Notes: generated by a model from the letters alone, not told the origin. DNA of 64,000 bases from Cohaesibacter marisflavi (GCF_900115225.1 NZ_FOVR01000001.1:533727-597726); one strand, 5' to 3'; counted from the stretch's first letter, positions 18,204 through 28,105 are shown. Made by a program: numbers and translations.

Positions 18204-19682
18204 ATGAATATGTCTGAAATGACAAGAGAACAGACCGAAGCCCTCATTCAAGAGGTGCTCGAAGTCTACCCCGAGAAAGCGCAAAAGGACCGCGCCAAGC
18301 ATTTGACGATCAACGATCAGGAGATCGAGAAGTCGAGCAAATGCATTACCTCCAACCGTAAATCCCTTCCCGGTGTCATGACCATCCGTGGCTGTGCCTA
18401 TGCTGGGTCCAAGGGCGTGGTTTGGGGGCCGGTCAAGGACATGATCCATCTGTCTCATGGCCCTGTTGGCTGCGGCCAATATTCCCGCGCTGGGCGCCGT
18501 AACTATTATGTCGGCAACACTGGCGTCGATACGTTCGGAACAATTAATTTCACCTCCGACTTTCAGGAGAAGGATATTGTTTTCGGCGGCGACAAAAAGC
18601 TGAACAAGATCGTTGATGAAATCAACATGCTGTTCCCGCTGGCCAAAGGTCTGTCCATTCAGTCCGAATGCCCAATTGGCTTGATCGGTGATGACATTGA
18701 AGCCGTCGCCAAACAGAAGGGTAAGGAACTGAACAAGACAATCGTGCCGGTACGGTGCGAAGGCTTCCGTGGTGTTTCACAGTCCCTCGGGCACCATATC
18801 GCCAACGATGCTATCCGTGACTGGGTCATCGATCCGGCAACCGGCAAGGAATTTGAATCCACCGATTACGACGTTACCATCATCGGCGACTACAATATTG
18901 GTGGCGACGCATGGGCTTCGCGTATTCTGCTTGAGGAAATGGGCCTGCGCGTGATTGCTCAATGGTCGGGCGATGGCACATTGGCGGAAATGGAAAATAC
19001 GCCAAAGGCCAAGCTGAACCTGCTGCACTGCTACCGCTCCATGAACTACATCTCCCGTTATATGGAAGAGAAGTTTGGCGTGCCCTGGATGGAATATAAC
19101 TTCTTTGGCCCAACTAAAATCGAAGAATCCCTGCGCGCGATTGCCGCCCAGTTCGATGACAAGATCAAGGAAGGTGCAGAGAAGGTCATCGAGAAATACA
19201 AGCCGCAATGGCAGGCCGTGGTCGACAAATATCGTCCGCGTCTGGAAGGCAAGCGCGTCATGCTCTATGTCGGCGGTTTGCGTCCGCGCCATATCATCGG
19301 TGCTTACGAAGATCTGGGCATGGAAGTCGTCGGCACGGGCTACGAATTTGCTCATAATGACGATTATGACCGCACCATCGCCGAAGTGGGCAACGCAACT
19401 CTCATCTATGATGACGTAACGGGCTATGAATTCGAAGAATTCGTCAAGCGCGTCAAGCCGGATCTCATCGGCTCGGGCATCAAGGAAAAATACATCTTCC
19501 AGAAGATGGGCATCCCATTCCGCCAGATGCATTCATGGGACTATTCCGGCCCATATCATGGCTATGACGGCTTTGCGATCTTTGCTCGCGACATGGACAT
19601 GACGCTCAACAATCCTTGCTGGGACAGCATGACCCCACCATGGAAGCGCATGGGCGATGAAACCGCGATTGCTGCGGAATGA
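18204..19682 (+). CDS. nifD: Nitrogenase MoFe protein alpha chain NifD
   Basis: This 492-residue subunit has the P-cluster ligands Cys64, Cys90 and Cys156. The FeMo-cofactor ligands Cys276 ([10 protein letters not shown]) and His443 ([11 protein letters not shown]) are also present. These match the Mo-type enzyme and lie within two residues of Azotobacter numbering. A second in-frame ATG two codons later is an equally good start. It follows nifH by 72 bases. Confidence 0.98.
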   Translation: MNMSEMTREQTEALIQEVLEVYPEKAQKDRAKHLTINDQEIEKSSKCITSNRKSLPGVMTIRGCAYAGSKGVVWGPVKDMIHLSHGPVGCGQYSRAGRRNYYVGNTGVDTFGTINFTSDFQEKDIVFGGDKKLNKIVDEINMLFPLAKGLSIQSECPIGLIGDDIEAVAKQKGKELNKTIVPVRCEGFRGVSQSLGHHIANDAIRDWVIDPATGKEFESTDYDVTIIGDYNIGGDAWASRILLEEMGLRVIAQWSGDGTLAEMENTPKAKLNLLHCYRSMNYISRYMEEKFGVPWMEYNFFGPTKIEESLRAIAAQFDDKIKEGAEKVIEKYKPQWQAVVDKYRPRLEGKRVMLYVGGLRPRHIIGAYEDLGMEVVGTGYEFAHNDDYDRTIAEVGNATLIYDDVTGYEFEEFVKRVKPDLIGSGIKEKYIFQKMGIPFRQMHSWDYSGPYHGYDGFAIFARDMDMTLNNPCWDSMTPPWKRMGDETAIAAE

Positions 19683-19754
19683 TCCGGCACCAGAGACATC
19701 ACTTCTCTCCAACACTTCGTGAGTTCACAGATTGGTGGCGCGAAGGAGGACCAA

Positions 19755-21326
19755 ATGAACCAAGTCGTTGATAATATCAAACCCAGCTATCCTCTCTTCA
19801 AGGAAGAGGAGTATGAGAAATCTCTGGGTGACAAACGGGCTCTGTTCGAAGAGAAACATGAGCCGTCCAAAGTTGACGAAATCTTCGAATGGACCACGTC
19901 CGAAGAATATAAAGAGCTGAACTTTTCCCGAGAAGCTCTCACCATCAACCCGGCCAAAGCCTGTCAGCCACTTGGCGCTGTGCTTTGTTCGCTCGGCTTC
20001 GAAAATACCTTGCCTTATGTGCATGGGTCTCAGGGCTGTGTGGCTTACTTCCGCACCTATTTCAACCGCCATTTTAAGGAGCCGGTCGCCTGTGTTTCCG
20101 ACTCCATGATCGAAGATGCGGCGGTGTTTGGTGGCCAGAAAAATATGTTCGACGGGCTCGAGAACGCCCGTGCCCTTTATAAGCCGGACATGATCATGGT
20201 CTCCACAACCTGCATGGCCGAGGTGATCGGTGATGACCTCAACGCCTTCATCGGCAACTCCCGCAAGGAAGGGCATATTCCGGAAGACTTCCCGGTTCCG
20301 TTCGCCCATACGCCAAGCTTTGTTGGCTCCCACACCACTGGTTGGGACAATATGTTCGAAGGCACCATCCGCTATTTCACGCTTAATAGCATGGAAGACA
20401 AGGAAGTTGGCTCGAACGGCAAAATCAACATTGTGCCGGGCTTTGAAACCTATCTTGGCAACTACCGTGTGCTGCATCGCTACATGAAGGAAATGGGCGT
20501 CGACTATTCGCTGCTCTGTGATCCTTCCGAAGTGCTGGATACGCCTGCTGATGGCAAATACCGCATGTATTCAGGCGGCACCACGCAGGATGAGGTGAAA
20601 GACGCGCCAAATGCCAAGGATACGCTGCTGTTGCAGCCATGGCAGCTGGTCAAGACTCGCAAATACACCAAGAACACATGGAAGCATGAAACCCCTGTCA
20701 TCAACATTCCGATGGGGCTTAAGGGAACCGATGACTTCCTGATGAAGGTCGCCGAGATTTCCGGCAAGGACATCCCTGCTTCTCTGGAAATCGAACGCGG
20801 TCGCCTTGTCGACATGATGACCGACAGTCACGCCTGGCTCCATGGCAAGAAATACGCCATCTGGGGCGATGCAGACTTTGTCATGGGCCTGACGGCCTTC
20901 TTGCTCGAGCTGGGTGCCGAGCCGACGCACATCCTTTGCAACCACGCCAACAAGCGCTGGAAGAAAGCCATGGACAAGATGTTGGCCGACAGCCCTTACG
21001 GCAAGGATTGTGAAGTGCATAACGGCAAGGATCTGTGGCACCTGCGGTCCCTGATCTTCACCAATCGGCCAGACTTCATGATTGGCAACTCCTACGGCAA
21101 GTTCATTGAACGCGACACCCTGAAGAAAGGGCCGGAGTTCCAGGTGCCTCTGGTGCGTATCGGCTTCCCGATCTTTGACCGTCATCACCTGCATCGCTCC
21201 ACCACTCTGGGCTATGAGGGCGCAATGACCATCCTGACGACGCTGACCAACGCCGTTCTGGAAAAGTTGGACAAGGACACCATGGAAATGGGCGTTACCG
21301 ACTTCAACTACGATCTGGTGCGCTAA
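19755..21326 (+). CDS. nifK: Nitrogenase MoFe protein beta chain NifK
   Basis: This 523-residue subunit has P-cluster ligands Cys70, Cys95 and Cys153, at the same numbers as Azotobacter vinelandii NifK. The protein has the long N-terminal extension of group I Mo-nitrogenases (beta chain about 523 residues). ATG 19755 is preceded by AAGGAGG. Confidence 0.98.
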   Translation: MNQVVDNIKPSYPLFKEEEYEKSLGDKRALFEEKHEPSKVDEIFEWTTSEEYKELNFSREALTINPAKACQPLGAVLCSLGFENTLPYVHGSQGCVAYFRTYFNRHFKEPVACVSDSMIEDAAVFGGQKNMFDGLENARALYKPDMIMVSTTCMAEVIGDDLNAFIGNSRKEGHIPEDFPVPFAHTPSFVGSHTTGWDNMFEGTIRYFTLNSMEDKEVGSNGKINIVPGFETYLGNYRVLHRYMKEMGVDYSLLCDPSEVLDTPADGKYRMYSGGTTQDEVKDAPNAKDTLLLQPWQLVKTRKYTKNTWKHETPVINIPMGLKGTDDFLMKVAEISGKDIPASLEIERGRLVDMMTDSHAWLHGKKYAIWGDADFVMGLTAFLLELGAEPTHILCNHANKRWKKAMDKMLADSPYGKDCEVHNGKDLWHLRSLIFTNRPDFMIGNSYGKFIERDTLKKGPEFQVPLVRIGFPIFDRHHLHRSTTLGYEGAMTILTTLTNAVLEKLDKDTMEMGVTDFNYDLVR

Positions 21327-21353
21327 GCATCGGCCACATATCGCATCCTTGTT

Positions 21354-21382
21354 CCCTCCGTCACCTTAGGCGTGGCGGAGGG
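21354..21382 (+). promoter_or_regulatory. Strong intercistronic hairpin between nifK and nifT
   Basis: CCCTCCGTCAC (21354-21364) pairs with GTGGCGGAGGG (21372-21382), 11 pairs with one G-T wobble and a 7-base loop. No U-run follows, so it is more likely a 3' stabiliser or processing element for the nifHDK message than a terminator. Confidence 0.65.
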
Positions 21383-21407
21383 CGCACAGGGTGAAAAGGA
21401 GACCGAA

Positions 21408-21620
21408 ATGCCAAACGTAATGCTCAGATACAACGACAAGGGTGATCTGCTGTTCTATGTGGCCAAGAAGGACCTTGAGGAAGTGATTGCTTCCGTTGAG
21501 ACCAACACGGATGAAGCATGGGGCGGCACGGTGGAGCTTTCCAATGGAGACAAGTTCTTCATTGATCCGATTTCCCCGCCACCCGAATTCCCGACCACAC
21601 TGCGCTTCAAGCGCGGTTAG
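21408..21620 (+). CDS. nifT: Nitrogen fixation protein NifT (FixT family)
   Basis: This 70-residue protein has the NifT pattern: MPNVMLRYNDKGDLLFYVAKKD, then a WGGTVELSNGDKFFIDP core and a short basic C-terminus. Its exact role in MoFe protein maturation is unknown. The start at 21408 follows AAAAGGAG. Confidence 0.92.
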   Translation: MPNVMLRYNDKGDLLFYVAKKDLEEVIASVETNTDEAWGGTVELSNGDKFFIDPISPPPEFPTTLRFKRG

Positions 21621-21662
21621 CCATTCCTACCGGACTTTGTCTCGCCTGAAAGGAGATAGACC

Positions 21663-21860
21663 ATGGCAATGATGATCAATGCAGATGTTTGCACCGCTTG
21701 CGGCGACTGTGAATCAACCTGTCCGTCTAATGCAATTTCCCCCCGTAAAGGTGTCTATTACATCGATCCCGCCCTCTGCAATGAATGCGAAGGCATTCAT
21801 GACAGCCCCCAGTGCATGGAAGGCTGTTTTGAGGAAGACTGCATAGTTCCTGCTGAGTAG
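21663..21860 (+). CDS. 2[4Fe-4S] ferredoxin, nif-associated
   Basis: This 65-residue ferredoxin has the first motif CTACGDCESTCP and a second, expanded motif CNECEGIHDSPQCMEGC of the FdxN type. It lies between nifT and nifY, 42 bases after nifT. A strong terminator follows, so it closes the nifHDKT-fdx unit. It probably carries electrons to the Fe protein. Confidence 0.88.
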   Translation: MAMMINADVCTACGDCESTCPSNAISPRKGVYYIDPALCNECEGIHDSPQCMEGCFEEDCIVPAE

Positions 21861-21872
21861 TCGTCGAGGGGA

Positions 21873-21929
21873 GGGACGCGAACATCACCTGCAGCCTGTT
21901 GTTCCTCACTGAGTTCGCGTCCCTTTTTT
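21873..21929 (+). terminator. Intrinsic terminator after nifHDKT-fdx
   Basis: An 11-bp perfect stem (GGGACGCGAAC at 21873-21883 with GTTCGCGTCCC at 21913-21923) has a 29-base loop and is followed by TTTTTT. No new sigma-54 promoter is visible before nifY, so it probably works as a partial terminator that lowers nifY and downstream expression. Confidence 0.8.
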
Positions 21930-21964
21930 GTGTAACACATTTGAATTTGGATCGGAGGTCCAAC

Positions 21965-22666
21965 ATGACCGCCCCGTTATCGCGCGAGATCGCCTTGCGC
22001 ATTGGCCTTGCGGCAAATGACTTGCCCGGCATTGACGCCGGTGCCCTGATTTCCATTCTTGGTGCAGCGGTCGGCTTGCCGATGACTGAGGAGAAATTTG
22101 CCAATCTCGGAATGAAGCATTTTCGTCAGGCCGGTGGGGAAGCCTTCATCAAGATACCTGGAGATCAGCTCAAGGCGGCACTGCGCATCCTCAAGGGAGA
22201 TGGCGTGGAGGAGACGCCCGAGGATGTGTCTGTCGATCCTTACCAAGATGGTGATATGCCCGGTTCCATTCGCGTTGCCTGCGCGTCCAATTCCGCTGAA
22301 GAAATGGACGGACATTTTGGTTCCTGTCGCCGTTTTCTAGTCTATCAGGTCTCGGGCCGGGAAGCCCGTTTGATTGATATCCGTTCTACACGTGATGGAG
22401 AGGATGCCGAGGACAAGAACAAATGGCGCGCCTCTCTGATTGCCGATTGCGAAGTTCTCTATGTGATTTCCATCGGTGGCCCTGCGGCTGCCAAGGTGGT
22501 GCGTGCCGGTATCCATCCTATCAAATTGCTAGCCAGCAGGCAGGCGCGGGATATTCTGGCTGATCTGCAGCATGTTTTGGCCGAAAACCCGCCACCATGG
22601 CTGGCACGTGTCATGGGACAAGAGGCCAAAAGCCTTACGCCTTTTCTGGAGGAAATGGAAGAATGA
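21965..22666 (+). CDS. nifY: NifY/NafY-type nitrogenase cofactor-binding protein
   Basis: This 233-residue protein has an N-terminal helical domain (about 1-90) as in NafY/NifY. The C-terminal NifX/NifB-like cofactor-binding domain begins at about residue 98 (IRVACASNSAEEMDGHFGSC...). Such proteins bind apo-MoFe protein and FeMo-cofactor during insertion. The position after nifHDKT matches nifHDKTY of Azotobacter and Pseudomonas. The start at 21965 has GGAGG upstream. Confidence 0.85.
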   Translation: MTAPLSREIALRIGLAANDLPGIDAGALISILGAAVGLPMTEEKFANLGMKHFRQAGGEAFIKIPGDQLKAALRILKGDGVEETPEDVSVDPYQDGDMPGSIRVACASNSAEEMDGHFGSCRRFLVYQVSGREARLIDIRSTRDGEDAEDKNKWRASLIADCEVLYVISIGGPAAAKVVRAGIHPIKLLASRQARDILADLQHVLAENPPPWLARVMGQEAKSLTPFLEEMEE

Positions 22667-22935
22667 TCGACGCTGCGCTACTTGATGATGTCGCGGGGGA
22701 AGTCTCTGCACAGGGGCCTGGCGAGGAAATCTCCGCCTATCTGCGGAGCAAATGGCCCAAGGTTCATTTCACCTATTGTCAGGATGACGACATCACAACA
22801 GCGCAGCCGATCAGAGAACACAAGACATTCAATCTCTATCTGGTCGTGGGCGGAGAGGGCTGCATCAGCTTCACTTCATCCGAGCAGACTGCGACGGGCA
22901 TCGTTGTGGCAGAAGTTGAAGAGTGGGAGGAATGA
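22663..22935 (+). CDS. Small nif-associated protein of unknown function
   Basis: This 90-residue protein overlaps the nifY stop as ATGA and the next gene by four bases, so it is translationally coupled to both. It is acidic, ends in a Glu-rich tail, and has a central YLVVGGEGCISFTS beta-rich segment. It resembles the short DUF6129-type proteins I recall from nif clusters; this is from memory. I can assign no function beyond nif association. Confidence 0.6.
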   Translation: MIDAALLDDVAGEVSAQGPGEEISAYLRSKWPKVHFTYCQDDDITTAQPIREHKTFNLYLVVGGEGCISFTSSEQTATGIVVAEVEEWEE

Positions 22936-23948
22936 TGGAAGACCTTTTGGAAAAGACCATGACAGAGCCAGTCAAGGAATTCGAACCGCGGATTGCGCAG
23001 CTCAAGGAGATCTGCAGCAAGATCAAACCCGGAACCCATCATGTTTCACTGGTCGAGGCCATCAGTACCATTTTGCCTGATCTTTCCTTTCGCTATCGCA
23101 CAACGCTTAGTGGCTGGTATCGTTTGGGCGGGCTGGTCGACGATGAGGACAACCGCATTGCTACCAATCTGAGGCAATGGGCCGAGGCGGAATCTGACCA
23201 CGACATGTTTGCCCTTTATGAGCAATATGGCGGAGCGGACTACTACACCACGCGTCTTGATGGCAAATGCCACTATTTTGTGGCACCAACAGGCAAGGGA
23301 GCAGCCGACTTTGTCCAGCTCAAGGTTGAAGAAATGACGGAGGTGATCGATCGTCCCCTGTTCGTCAATGATCTGGTGCCAGATGATCTGGAAGACCTGC
23401 TCGATCCGCAAGGGGCTTTTGCTGCCCGTGTCGACCCTACCGAGATTGCTCCACCGCGCTATGTCTTCCATTCCATAACCGATATCAGCGCGCTTGTGAG
23501 CAACCAGCTTTCTTCGGAAGGGTCTGATCTGCGCTATATCCGCTTTCTGGAAGAGTGGGGCAAAACCACAGCCTCCAGCAAGCAGCGTTTTTCCGATCAC
23601 TTTGTCCTCAAGCTCTTGCCTTTTCTGGATCGCTTTGGCGAGCGCAAAACGGAAGCAACGCCCGTTCCCGTTAAAAAACTGCCGTTGCCGAGCGACAATG
23701 TCGCCAACATGAGCGGGACCAGCCTGTCGCATTTCCTCAAGGAATATGACAAGAATGCCGGTTTCCCCATGGCCTGGTATTTCAACATGCTGGTCGAACA
23801 GAAGATCTGGCCGCAGATCGCTACAGCCGTCTATATGGACCATCAGCGCAATTACCGTTATCTGGCGGACAAAGACCTTGAAGTGCTCGAGAACTGGATT
23901 CGGTTTCCTTACGTTTTCGGGGCGGGCGCTTTGCCGACATTGTTGTAA
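22932..23948 (+). CDS. Conserved nif-cluster protein of unknown function
   Basis: This 338-residue soluble protein has no signal peptide, membrane segment or Cys cluster; I recognise no catalytic motif. A segment rich in aromatic residues near the C-terminus (FPMAWYFNMLVEQKIW) and a Pro/Leu linker at about 244-256 stand out. Its start overlaps the preceding small gene (ATGATG), making a nifY-small ORF-this gene unit. Unknown genes occupy the same slot between nifY and nifE in Azotobacter-like clusters. Confidence 0.55.
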   Translation: MMEDLLEKTMTEPVKEFEPRIAQLKEICSKIKPGTHHVSLVEAISTILPDLSFRYRTTLSGWYRLGGLVDDEDNRIATNLRQWAEAESDHDMFALYEQYGGADYYTTRLDGKCHYFVAPTGKGAADFVQLKVEEMTEVIDRPLFVNDLVPDDLEDLLDPQGAFAARVDPTEIAPPRYVFHSITDISALVSNQLSSEGSDLRYIRFLEEWGKTTASSKQRFSDHFVLKLLPFLDRFGERKTEATPVPVKKLPLPSDNVANMSGTSLSHFLKEYDKNAGFPMAWYFNMLVEQKIWPQIATAVYMDHQRNYRYLADKDLEVLENWIRFPYVFGAGALPTLL

Positions 23949-23961
23949 CACCTGCCAAATT

Positions 23962-23977
23962 GTCGCTTTTGCTACAT
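23962..23977. promoter_or_regulatory. NifA upstream activator site of nifE
   Basis: TGTCGCTTTTGCTACA fits TGT-N10-ACA. It lies 43 bases upstream of the nifE -24 element, closer than usual, right after the preceding stop codon. Confidence 0.82.
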
Positions 23978-24020
23978 TGTGTAATTCTATATTTTATAAT
24001 TATTTCAATATATTAGGGTG

Positions 24021-24036
24021 TGGCACAGACCTTGCT
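24021..24036 (+). promoter_or_regulatory. Sigma-54 promoter of nifENX
   Basis: TGGCACAGACCTTGCT is a -24/-12 promoter with correct spacing, about 42 bases before the nifE ATG. Confidence 0.9.
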
Positions 24037-24078
24037 AGTTAGAAAGGCAGATATTTCTTTTAGTGAGGTTTGTGGCCA

Positions 24079-25482
24079 ATGAAACAAAGTGAAATTGCTC
24101 AACTGCTTGATGAGCCCGCCTGCGAACATAACCACAAATCCAAATCCGGCTGTGCCAGACCAAAGCCGGGCGCTGCTGCTGGTGGCTGTTGTTTTGACGG
24201 CGCCCAGATCGCTCTGCTCCCCATCGCTGATGTTGCTCATATCGTTCATGGCTCCATCGCCTGCGCAGGCAGTGCTTGGGACAATCGGGGCAGCCGATCT
24301 TCCGGTGCCAAGCTCTATAAGCTGGGCCTGACCACAGATCTCACCGAGCAAGATGTGATCATGGGACGCGGCGAGAAGCGCCTGTTCCATTCGATTAAGC
24401 AAGCGATCGACGAGCAGAATCCTGAAGCCGTGTTCGTCTATAATACCTGCGTTCCTGCTCTTGTCGGTGATGATATCAGTGCTGTCTGCAAGGCCGCACA
24501 ACAGCGCTGGGGGGTGCCGGTTGTACCTGTCGATGCTGCCGGTTTCTACGGCACGAAAAACCTTGGCAACCGCATCGCCGGCGAGACAATGGTGCGCCAT
24601 GTGATCGGAACCCGAGAGCCAGATCCTGTGCCCGCTCATCTCGAGCGTGAAGGCATCCCCGTCCACGATATCGCACTGATCGGTGAATATAACATCGCGG
24701 GCGAATTGTGGCATGTGCAGCCACTGTTCGATGAATTGGGGCTGCGCATTCTCGGTTCCCTTTCAGGGGATGCGCGCTTTCGTGAAGTGCAGACCATGCA
24801 TCGCTCCGAAGTCAATATGATGGTCTGCTCCAAGGCCATGATCAACGTCGCCCGCAAGCTCAAGGAAGGCTTTGGCACCCCATGGTTTGAGGGGAGTTTC
24901 TATGGCATTCGCGATATGGGCATCGCGCTGAGAGACTTTGCTCGCCTGATCGATGATCCATCCCTTACAGAGCGCACAGAAGCGCTGATCAAGCGCGAAG
25001 AGGCGAGTGTGTATGCTCGATTGGCCCCCTTTAAGGAGCGTCTCAAGGGCAAGCGTGTGTTGCTCTATACCGGTGGCGTGAAGGCCTGGTCCATTATCTC
25101 GGCCCTTCAGGACCTGGGCATGGATGTGGTTGCTACATCGACCCGCAAGTCCACCGAGCAGGATAAGGCCAAGATTCGCGAACTGATGGGAGACAAGACC
25201 GTCATGCTTGATGAAAGCCAGGGCGCACGGGCGTTGATAGACATGGTCAACGACACCAACACCGACATTCTCATCGCTGGTGGACGCAACATGTATACCG
25301 CCCTCAAGGCTCGGATTCCCTTCCTGCATATCAATCAGGAGCGTGAACTGGCCTATGCGGGCTATGAAGGCATGATCACCTTTGCCGAGCAGATCCTGCA
25401 AGCGGTGGAAAGCCCCATCTGGCAAGCTGTGCGGGCGCCTGCGCCTTGGCAGAAATCTCTCAATGTGGCCGCGGCGGAGTAA
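24079..25482 (+). CDS. nifE: FeMo-cofactor scaffold subunit NifE
   Basis: This 467-residue NifD homologue forms the NifEN scaffold on which NifB-co matures to FeMo-cofactor. Cluster cysteines are in [24 protein letters not shown] and [13 protein letters not shown], and the N-terminal His/Cys-rich stretch [11 protein letters not shown] is present. I chose ATG 24079, which gives the usual N-terminus. It is the first gene of nifENX and the nif-associated genes to 28464. Confidence 0.96.
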   Translation: MKQSEIAQLLDEPACEHNHKSKSGCARPKPGAAAGGCCFDGAQIALLPIADVAHIVHGSIACAGSAWDNRGSRSSGAKLYKLGLTTDLTEQDVIMGRGEKRLFHSIKQAIDEQNPEAVFVYNTCVPALVGDDISAVCKAAQQRWGVPVVPVDAAGFYGTKNLGNRIAGETMVRHVIGTREPDPVPAHLEREGIPVHDIALIGEYNIAGELWHVQPLFDELGLRILGSLSGDARFREVQTMHRSEVNMMVCSKAMINVARKLKEGFGTPWFEGSFYGIRDMGIALRDFARLIDDPSLTERTEALIKREEASVYARLAPFKERLKGKRVLLYTGGVKAWSIISALQDLGMDVVATSTRKSTEQDKAKIRELMGDKTVMLDESQGARALIDMVNDTNTDILIAGGRNMYTALKARIPFLHINQERELAYAGYEGMITFAEQILQAVESPIWQAVRAPAPWQKSLNVAAAE

Positions 25483-25487
25483 GCAAC

Positions 25488-26906
25488 ATGGCAGATATCA
25501 TCAAACGCAATAAAGCTCTATCCGTCAGCCCTCTCAAGGCCAGCAGCTCGCTAGGGGCGGCGCTCGCCTTTCTGGGTATTCGAGACAGCATCGCCATGCT
25601 GCATGGCGCTCAAGGCTGTACCGCTTATGGCAAAATCTATCTGATCGGCCATTTTCGCGAACCAGTTGCCTTGCAGACAACGGCGATGGATCAGGTCAGC
25701 ACCATTATGGGGTCTGATGAGAATGTGGTCGAGGGCTTGAAGACCCTCTATGACAAATTTCAGCCAGCTCTTGTCGGCATCCCGACAACCGGCCTCTCGG
25801 AAACACAGGGGGCCGACGTCAACGGGGCCGTGGCGACCTTCCGTAAAGCTCATCCCGAATGCTTCAAAACCGCTGTCGTGCCGGTTGAAACCCCAGATTA
25901 TGTGGGCTCCCTTGAAGCCGGTTTTGCCAAGGCCGTTTATGAAATGATCAATCGCCTTGTGCCTGAGGCGAAGAAAAAGGGCGGTGTTGCCACCAATAGG
26001 CAGGTCAATATTCTAGTCAATGCGTCGCTGACCCCGGCCGATATCGACGAGATCAAGGATATGGTGGAAGCTTTTGGTCTGTTGCCAATTGTTCTGCCTG
26101 ATCTTTCCACCAGCCTTGATGGGCATCTGGATGAGAAGGACTTCAATCCTCTAACCACAGGTGGCACCTGTGTCGGCGATTTTGAAATATTGCACAAGGC
26201 TTCTGCAACGATTGTGATCGGCGCAAGCATGGCGCCCGCTGCTGATTTGCTTTTGGAACGCACGGGTGTACCGGACCATCGCTTTGACCATCTGATGGGG
26301 CTCGAGGCAATGGATCGTTTCATTCTGACACTGCATGACCTGACGGGTCGCCCAGTGCCCAAACGCATAGAACGGCATCGCCAGCAATTGCAGGACGCGA
26401 TGCTGGATACCCATTTCAATCTGGGTATGGGACGGGCAGCTGTGGCTGCCGATCCGGATTTGCTCAAGGCCTTTAGTGATCTTCTGGCGGGTATGGGATG
26501 TGAATTGGTCGCCGCTGTTGCGCCTTCCAATTCCGCTCTGCTCAAGCAAGTCTTCGCCAAAGAGGTCAAAATCGGAGATCTGCAGGAGCTGGAGAAATTT
26601 GCTGAGGCTGGCGGTGCAGATCTGCTGATCGGAAACGCTCATTGTGCCGCCAGTGCCGAACGACTGGGTCTGCCGCTGCTGAGAGCCGGTTTCCCGCAAT
26701 ATGATCGCATGGGCGCGTCGTCGCGTTGCTGGGTCGGTTACAAGGGATCAAAGCAGACCCTGTTTGATTTGGCAAACTTGCTTATCGAAACCGAACAGGG
26801 CGCAGTTGAGCCATACAGATCCATCTATGCACAGGTTCAGGACAGGGAGGGGGAGAGCCATGGCCCAGATCAGCCGCATGCTCACTTTGGTGGATGGCAC
26901 CATTGA
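25488..26906 (+). CDS. nifN: FeMo-cofactor scaffold subunit NifN
   Basis: This 472-residue NifK homologue and partner of NifE starts five bases after nifE. The GAQGCTAYGKIY segment holds the conserved bridging-cluster Cys, and PTTGLSETQGAD follows. The C-terminus extends over the start of nifX by 47 bases in another frame and ends in a His-rich tail (HAHFGGWHH), which could bind metal or be incidental. Confidence 0.95.
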   Translation: MADIIKRNKALSVSPLKASSSLGAALAFLGIRDSIAMLHGAQGCTAYGKIYLIGHFREPVALQTTAMDQVSTIMGSDENVVEGLKTLYDKFQPALVGIPTTGLSETQGADVNGAVATFRKAHPECFKTAVVPVETPDYVGSLEAGFAKAVYEMINRLVPEAKKKGGVATNRQVNILVNASLTPADIDEIKDMVEAFGLLPIVLPDLSTSLDGHLDEKDFNPLTTGGTCVGDFEILHKASATIVIGASMAPAADLLLERTGVPDHRFDHLMGLEAMDRFILTLHDLTGRPVPKRIERHRQQLQDAMLDTHFNLGMGRAAVAADPDLLKAFSDLLAGMGCELVAAVAPSNSALLKQVFAKEVKIGDLQELEKFAEAGGADLLIGNAHCAASAERLGLPLLRAGFPQYDRMGASSRCWVGYKGSKQTLFDLANLLIETEQGAVEPYRSIYAQVQDREGESHGPDQPHAHFGGWHH

Positions 26907-27354
26907 TGACGGATTTGAAGACGGAGCTCTGAAGATCGCCTTCGCCACCAGCGATCAGCACCACGTGGACCAGCATTTCGGAACCTGCGAGAGCTTTGCA
27001 GTCTATTTGGTGACCCGTGATGAGGCGCATTTCCATCAGAGCATCGCGTTTGAGCAAGCCGCAAAGGATGGCAGTGAAGATAAGCTGCAGGCACGTATCG
27101 CGGCGCTCGAAGGAGTGGCCGCGGTTTATTGCCGGGCTGTTGGAGCGTCTGCCATTGCCCAACTTAAGCAATCGGGTGTTCAGCCCATAAAGGTGAAAGA
27201 CGGCACAATGATCAAGCATCAGCTCGGTCTCTTTCAGGAAGAGCTGAAGGGAGACCCGGCATTCTGGGTGCTGCGTGCGTTGGAAAGCGTAAAGGGCCTG
27301 CGCGATGATCCGCGCCGGTTTGATGACATGGAAACCGAAGGTTGGAGCGAGTGA
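26860..27354 (+). CDS. nifX: NifX, cofactor carrier
   Basis: This 164-residue protein has the NifX/NifB C-terminal fold (KIAFATSDQHHVDQHFGTCESFAVYLV). NifX shuttles NifB-co or precursors to NifEN. ATG 26860 has GGGAGG upstream and lies inside nifN, so nifX ribosomes start within the nifN message. Confidence 0.93.
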   Translation: MAQISRMLTLVDGTIDDGFEDGALKIAFATSDQHHVDQHFGTCESFAVYLVTRDEAHFHQSIAFEQAAKDGSEDKLQARIAALEGVAAVYCRAVGASAIAQLKQSGVQPIKVKDGTMIKHQLGLFQEELKGDPAFWVLRALESVKGLRDDPRRFDDMETEGWSE

Positions 27355-27361
27355 GGACGAT

Positions 27362-27838
27362 ATGAGCGATTGGGACCACATGGTAGTCGAACAGGATGAT
27401 CCGGCACTGGTATCTCCTTTCATTTTGGAGATGGTGCGCCAGATTAGGGCCGTGGATTCCTACGGTATATGGGACAAATCGGGTGCGCATGAAATCATCG
27501 ACCCCTACATTCTGACCAAAGAGCGCAAGCGGCAGGTGCCCGTGATCGGGGACCCTGACGAAGACATCATTGTCAGGATCAAGGCTTGGTATAACGCGCT
27601 TTCGACCAGCATCGAAGCCAAAACGGGCCTGATGGCCGTTCCCCTCATTCATCTGACCTATGAAGGGTTCGGACGGGTGATTATCGCGGTGGGCAAGCTG
27701 ATCGTCTTTGACAAGAATTTGCGCGATGTCCACCGCTTCGGCTTCAAGTCGCTCGAGCATATGCAGCAAGAGGCCGAAAAGATTATCACGAAGGCGTCGG
27801 CGCTTATCGAAGACCATCGCGATGTTGCCAAGCTTTAA
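27362..27838 (+). CDS. NifX-associated nitrogen fixation protein (DUF269)
   Basis: This 158-residue protein of the family always found behind nifX has segments FILEMVRQIRAVDSYG and KAWYNALSTSIEAKTG. The latter and the RVIIAVGKLIVFDKNLRDVHRFGF segment are typical. Biochemical function is unproven. The start is seven bases after nifX. Confidence 0.88.
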   Translation: MSDWDHMVVEQDDPALVSPFILEMVRQIRAVDSYGIWDKSGAHEIIDPYILTKERKRQVPVIGDPDEDIIVRIKAWYNALSTSIEAKTGLMAVPLIHLTYEGFGRVIIAVGKLIVFDKNLRDVHRFGFKSLEHMQQEAEKIITKASALIEDHRDVAKL

Positions 27839-27892
27839 CGTCCAGACCGTCAGAAATCGCTGGGCGTTCAGAAGCAAATAGGGGATCAGACC

Positions 27893-28105
27893 ATGGATGA
27901 AACAGAGCTGAAAGCACTGACCAAAGCAGCCAGAAGAGCCAAACGCATCGCTTCGGAGAAAGCGATGGCGTTGCATGATCTGGTTGAAGATCGACTACCC
28001 GCCGCATTCGAAGAATTACCGCAGTTGGCAGAAGAAACATATGCCGCCTGTAAGGCGTGGGAAGAAGCCGAAGCTGCCAGCAAGGCCGTGCAGGCGACAG
28101 TTTGA
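27893..28105 (+). CDS. Nif-associated CCE_0567-type (DUF683) helical protein
   Basis: This 70-residue, wholly helical protein (ELKALTKAARRAKRIASEKAMALHDL... LPQLAEETYAACKAWEEA) fits the CCE_0567/DUF683 family found between nifX-associated genes and fdxB. A His and acidic residues could bind metal as reported for the cyanobacterial member. GGGGAT precedes the ATG. Confidence 0.85.
   Translation: MDETELKALTKAARRAKRIASEKAMALHDLVEDRLPAAFEELPQLAEETYAACKAWEEAEAASKAVQATV

Noticed and set aside
21930-21940. TGTGTAACACA palindrome before nifY
   Set aside because: Spacer of five is too short for NifA, and no sigma-54 promoter lies nearby.
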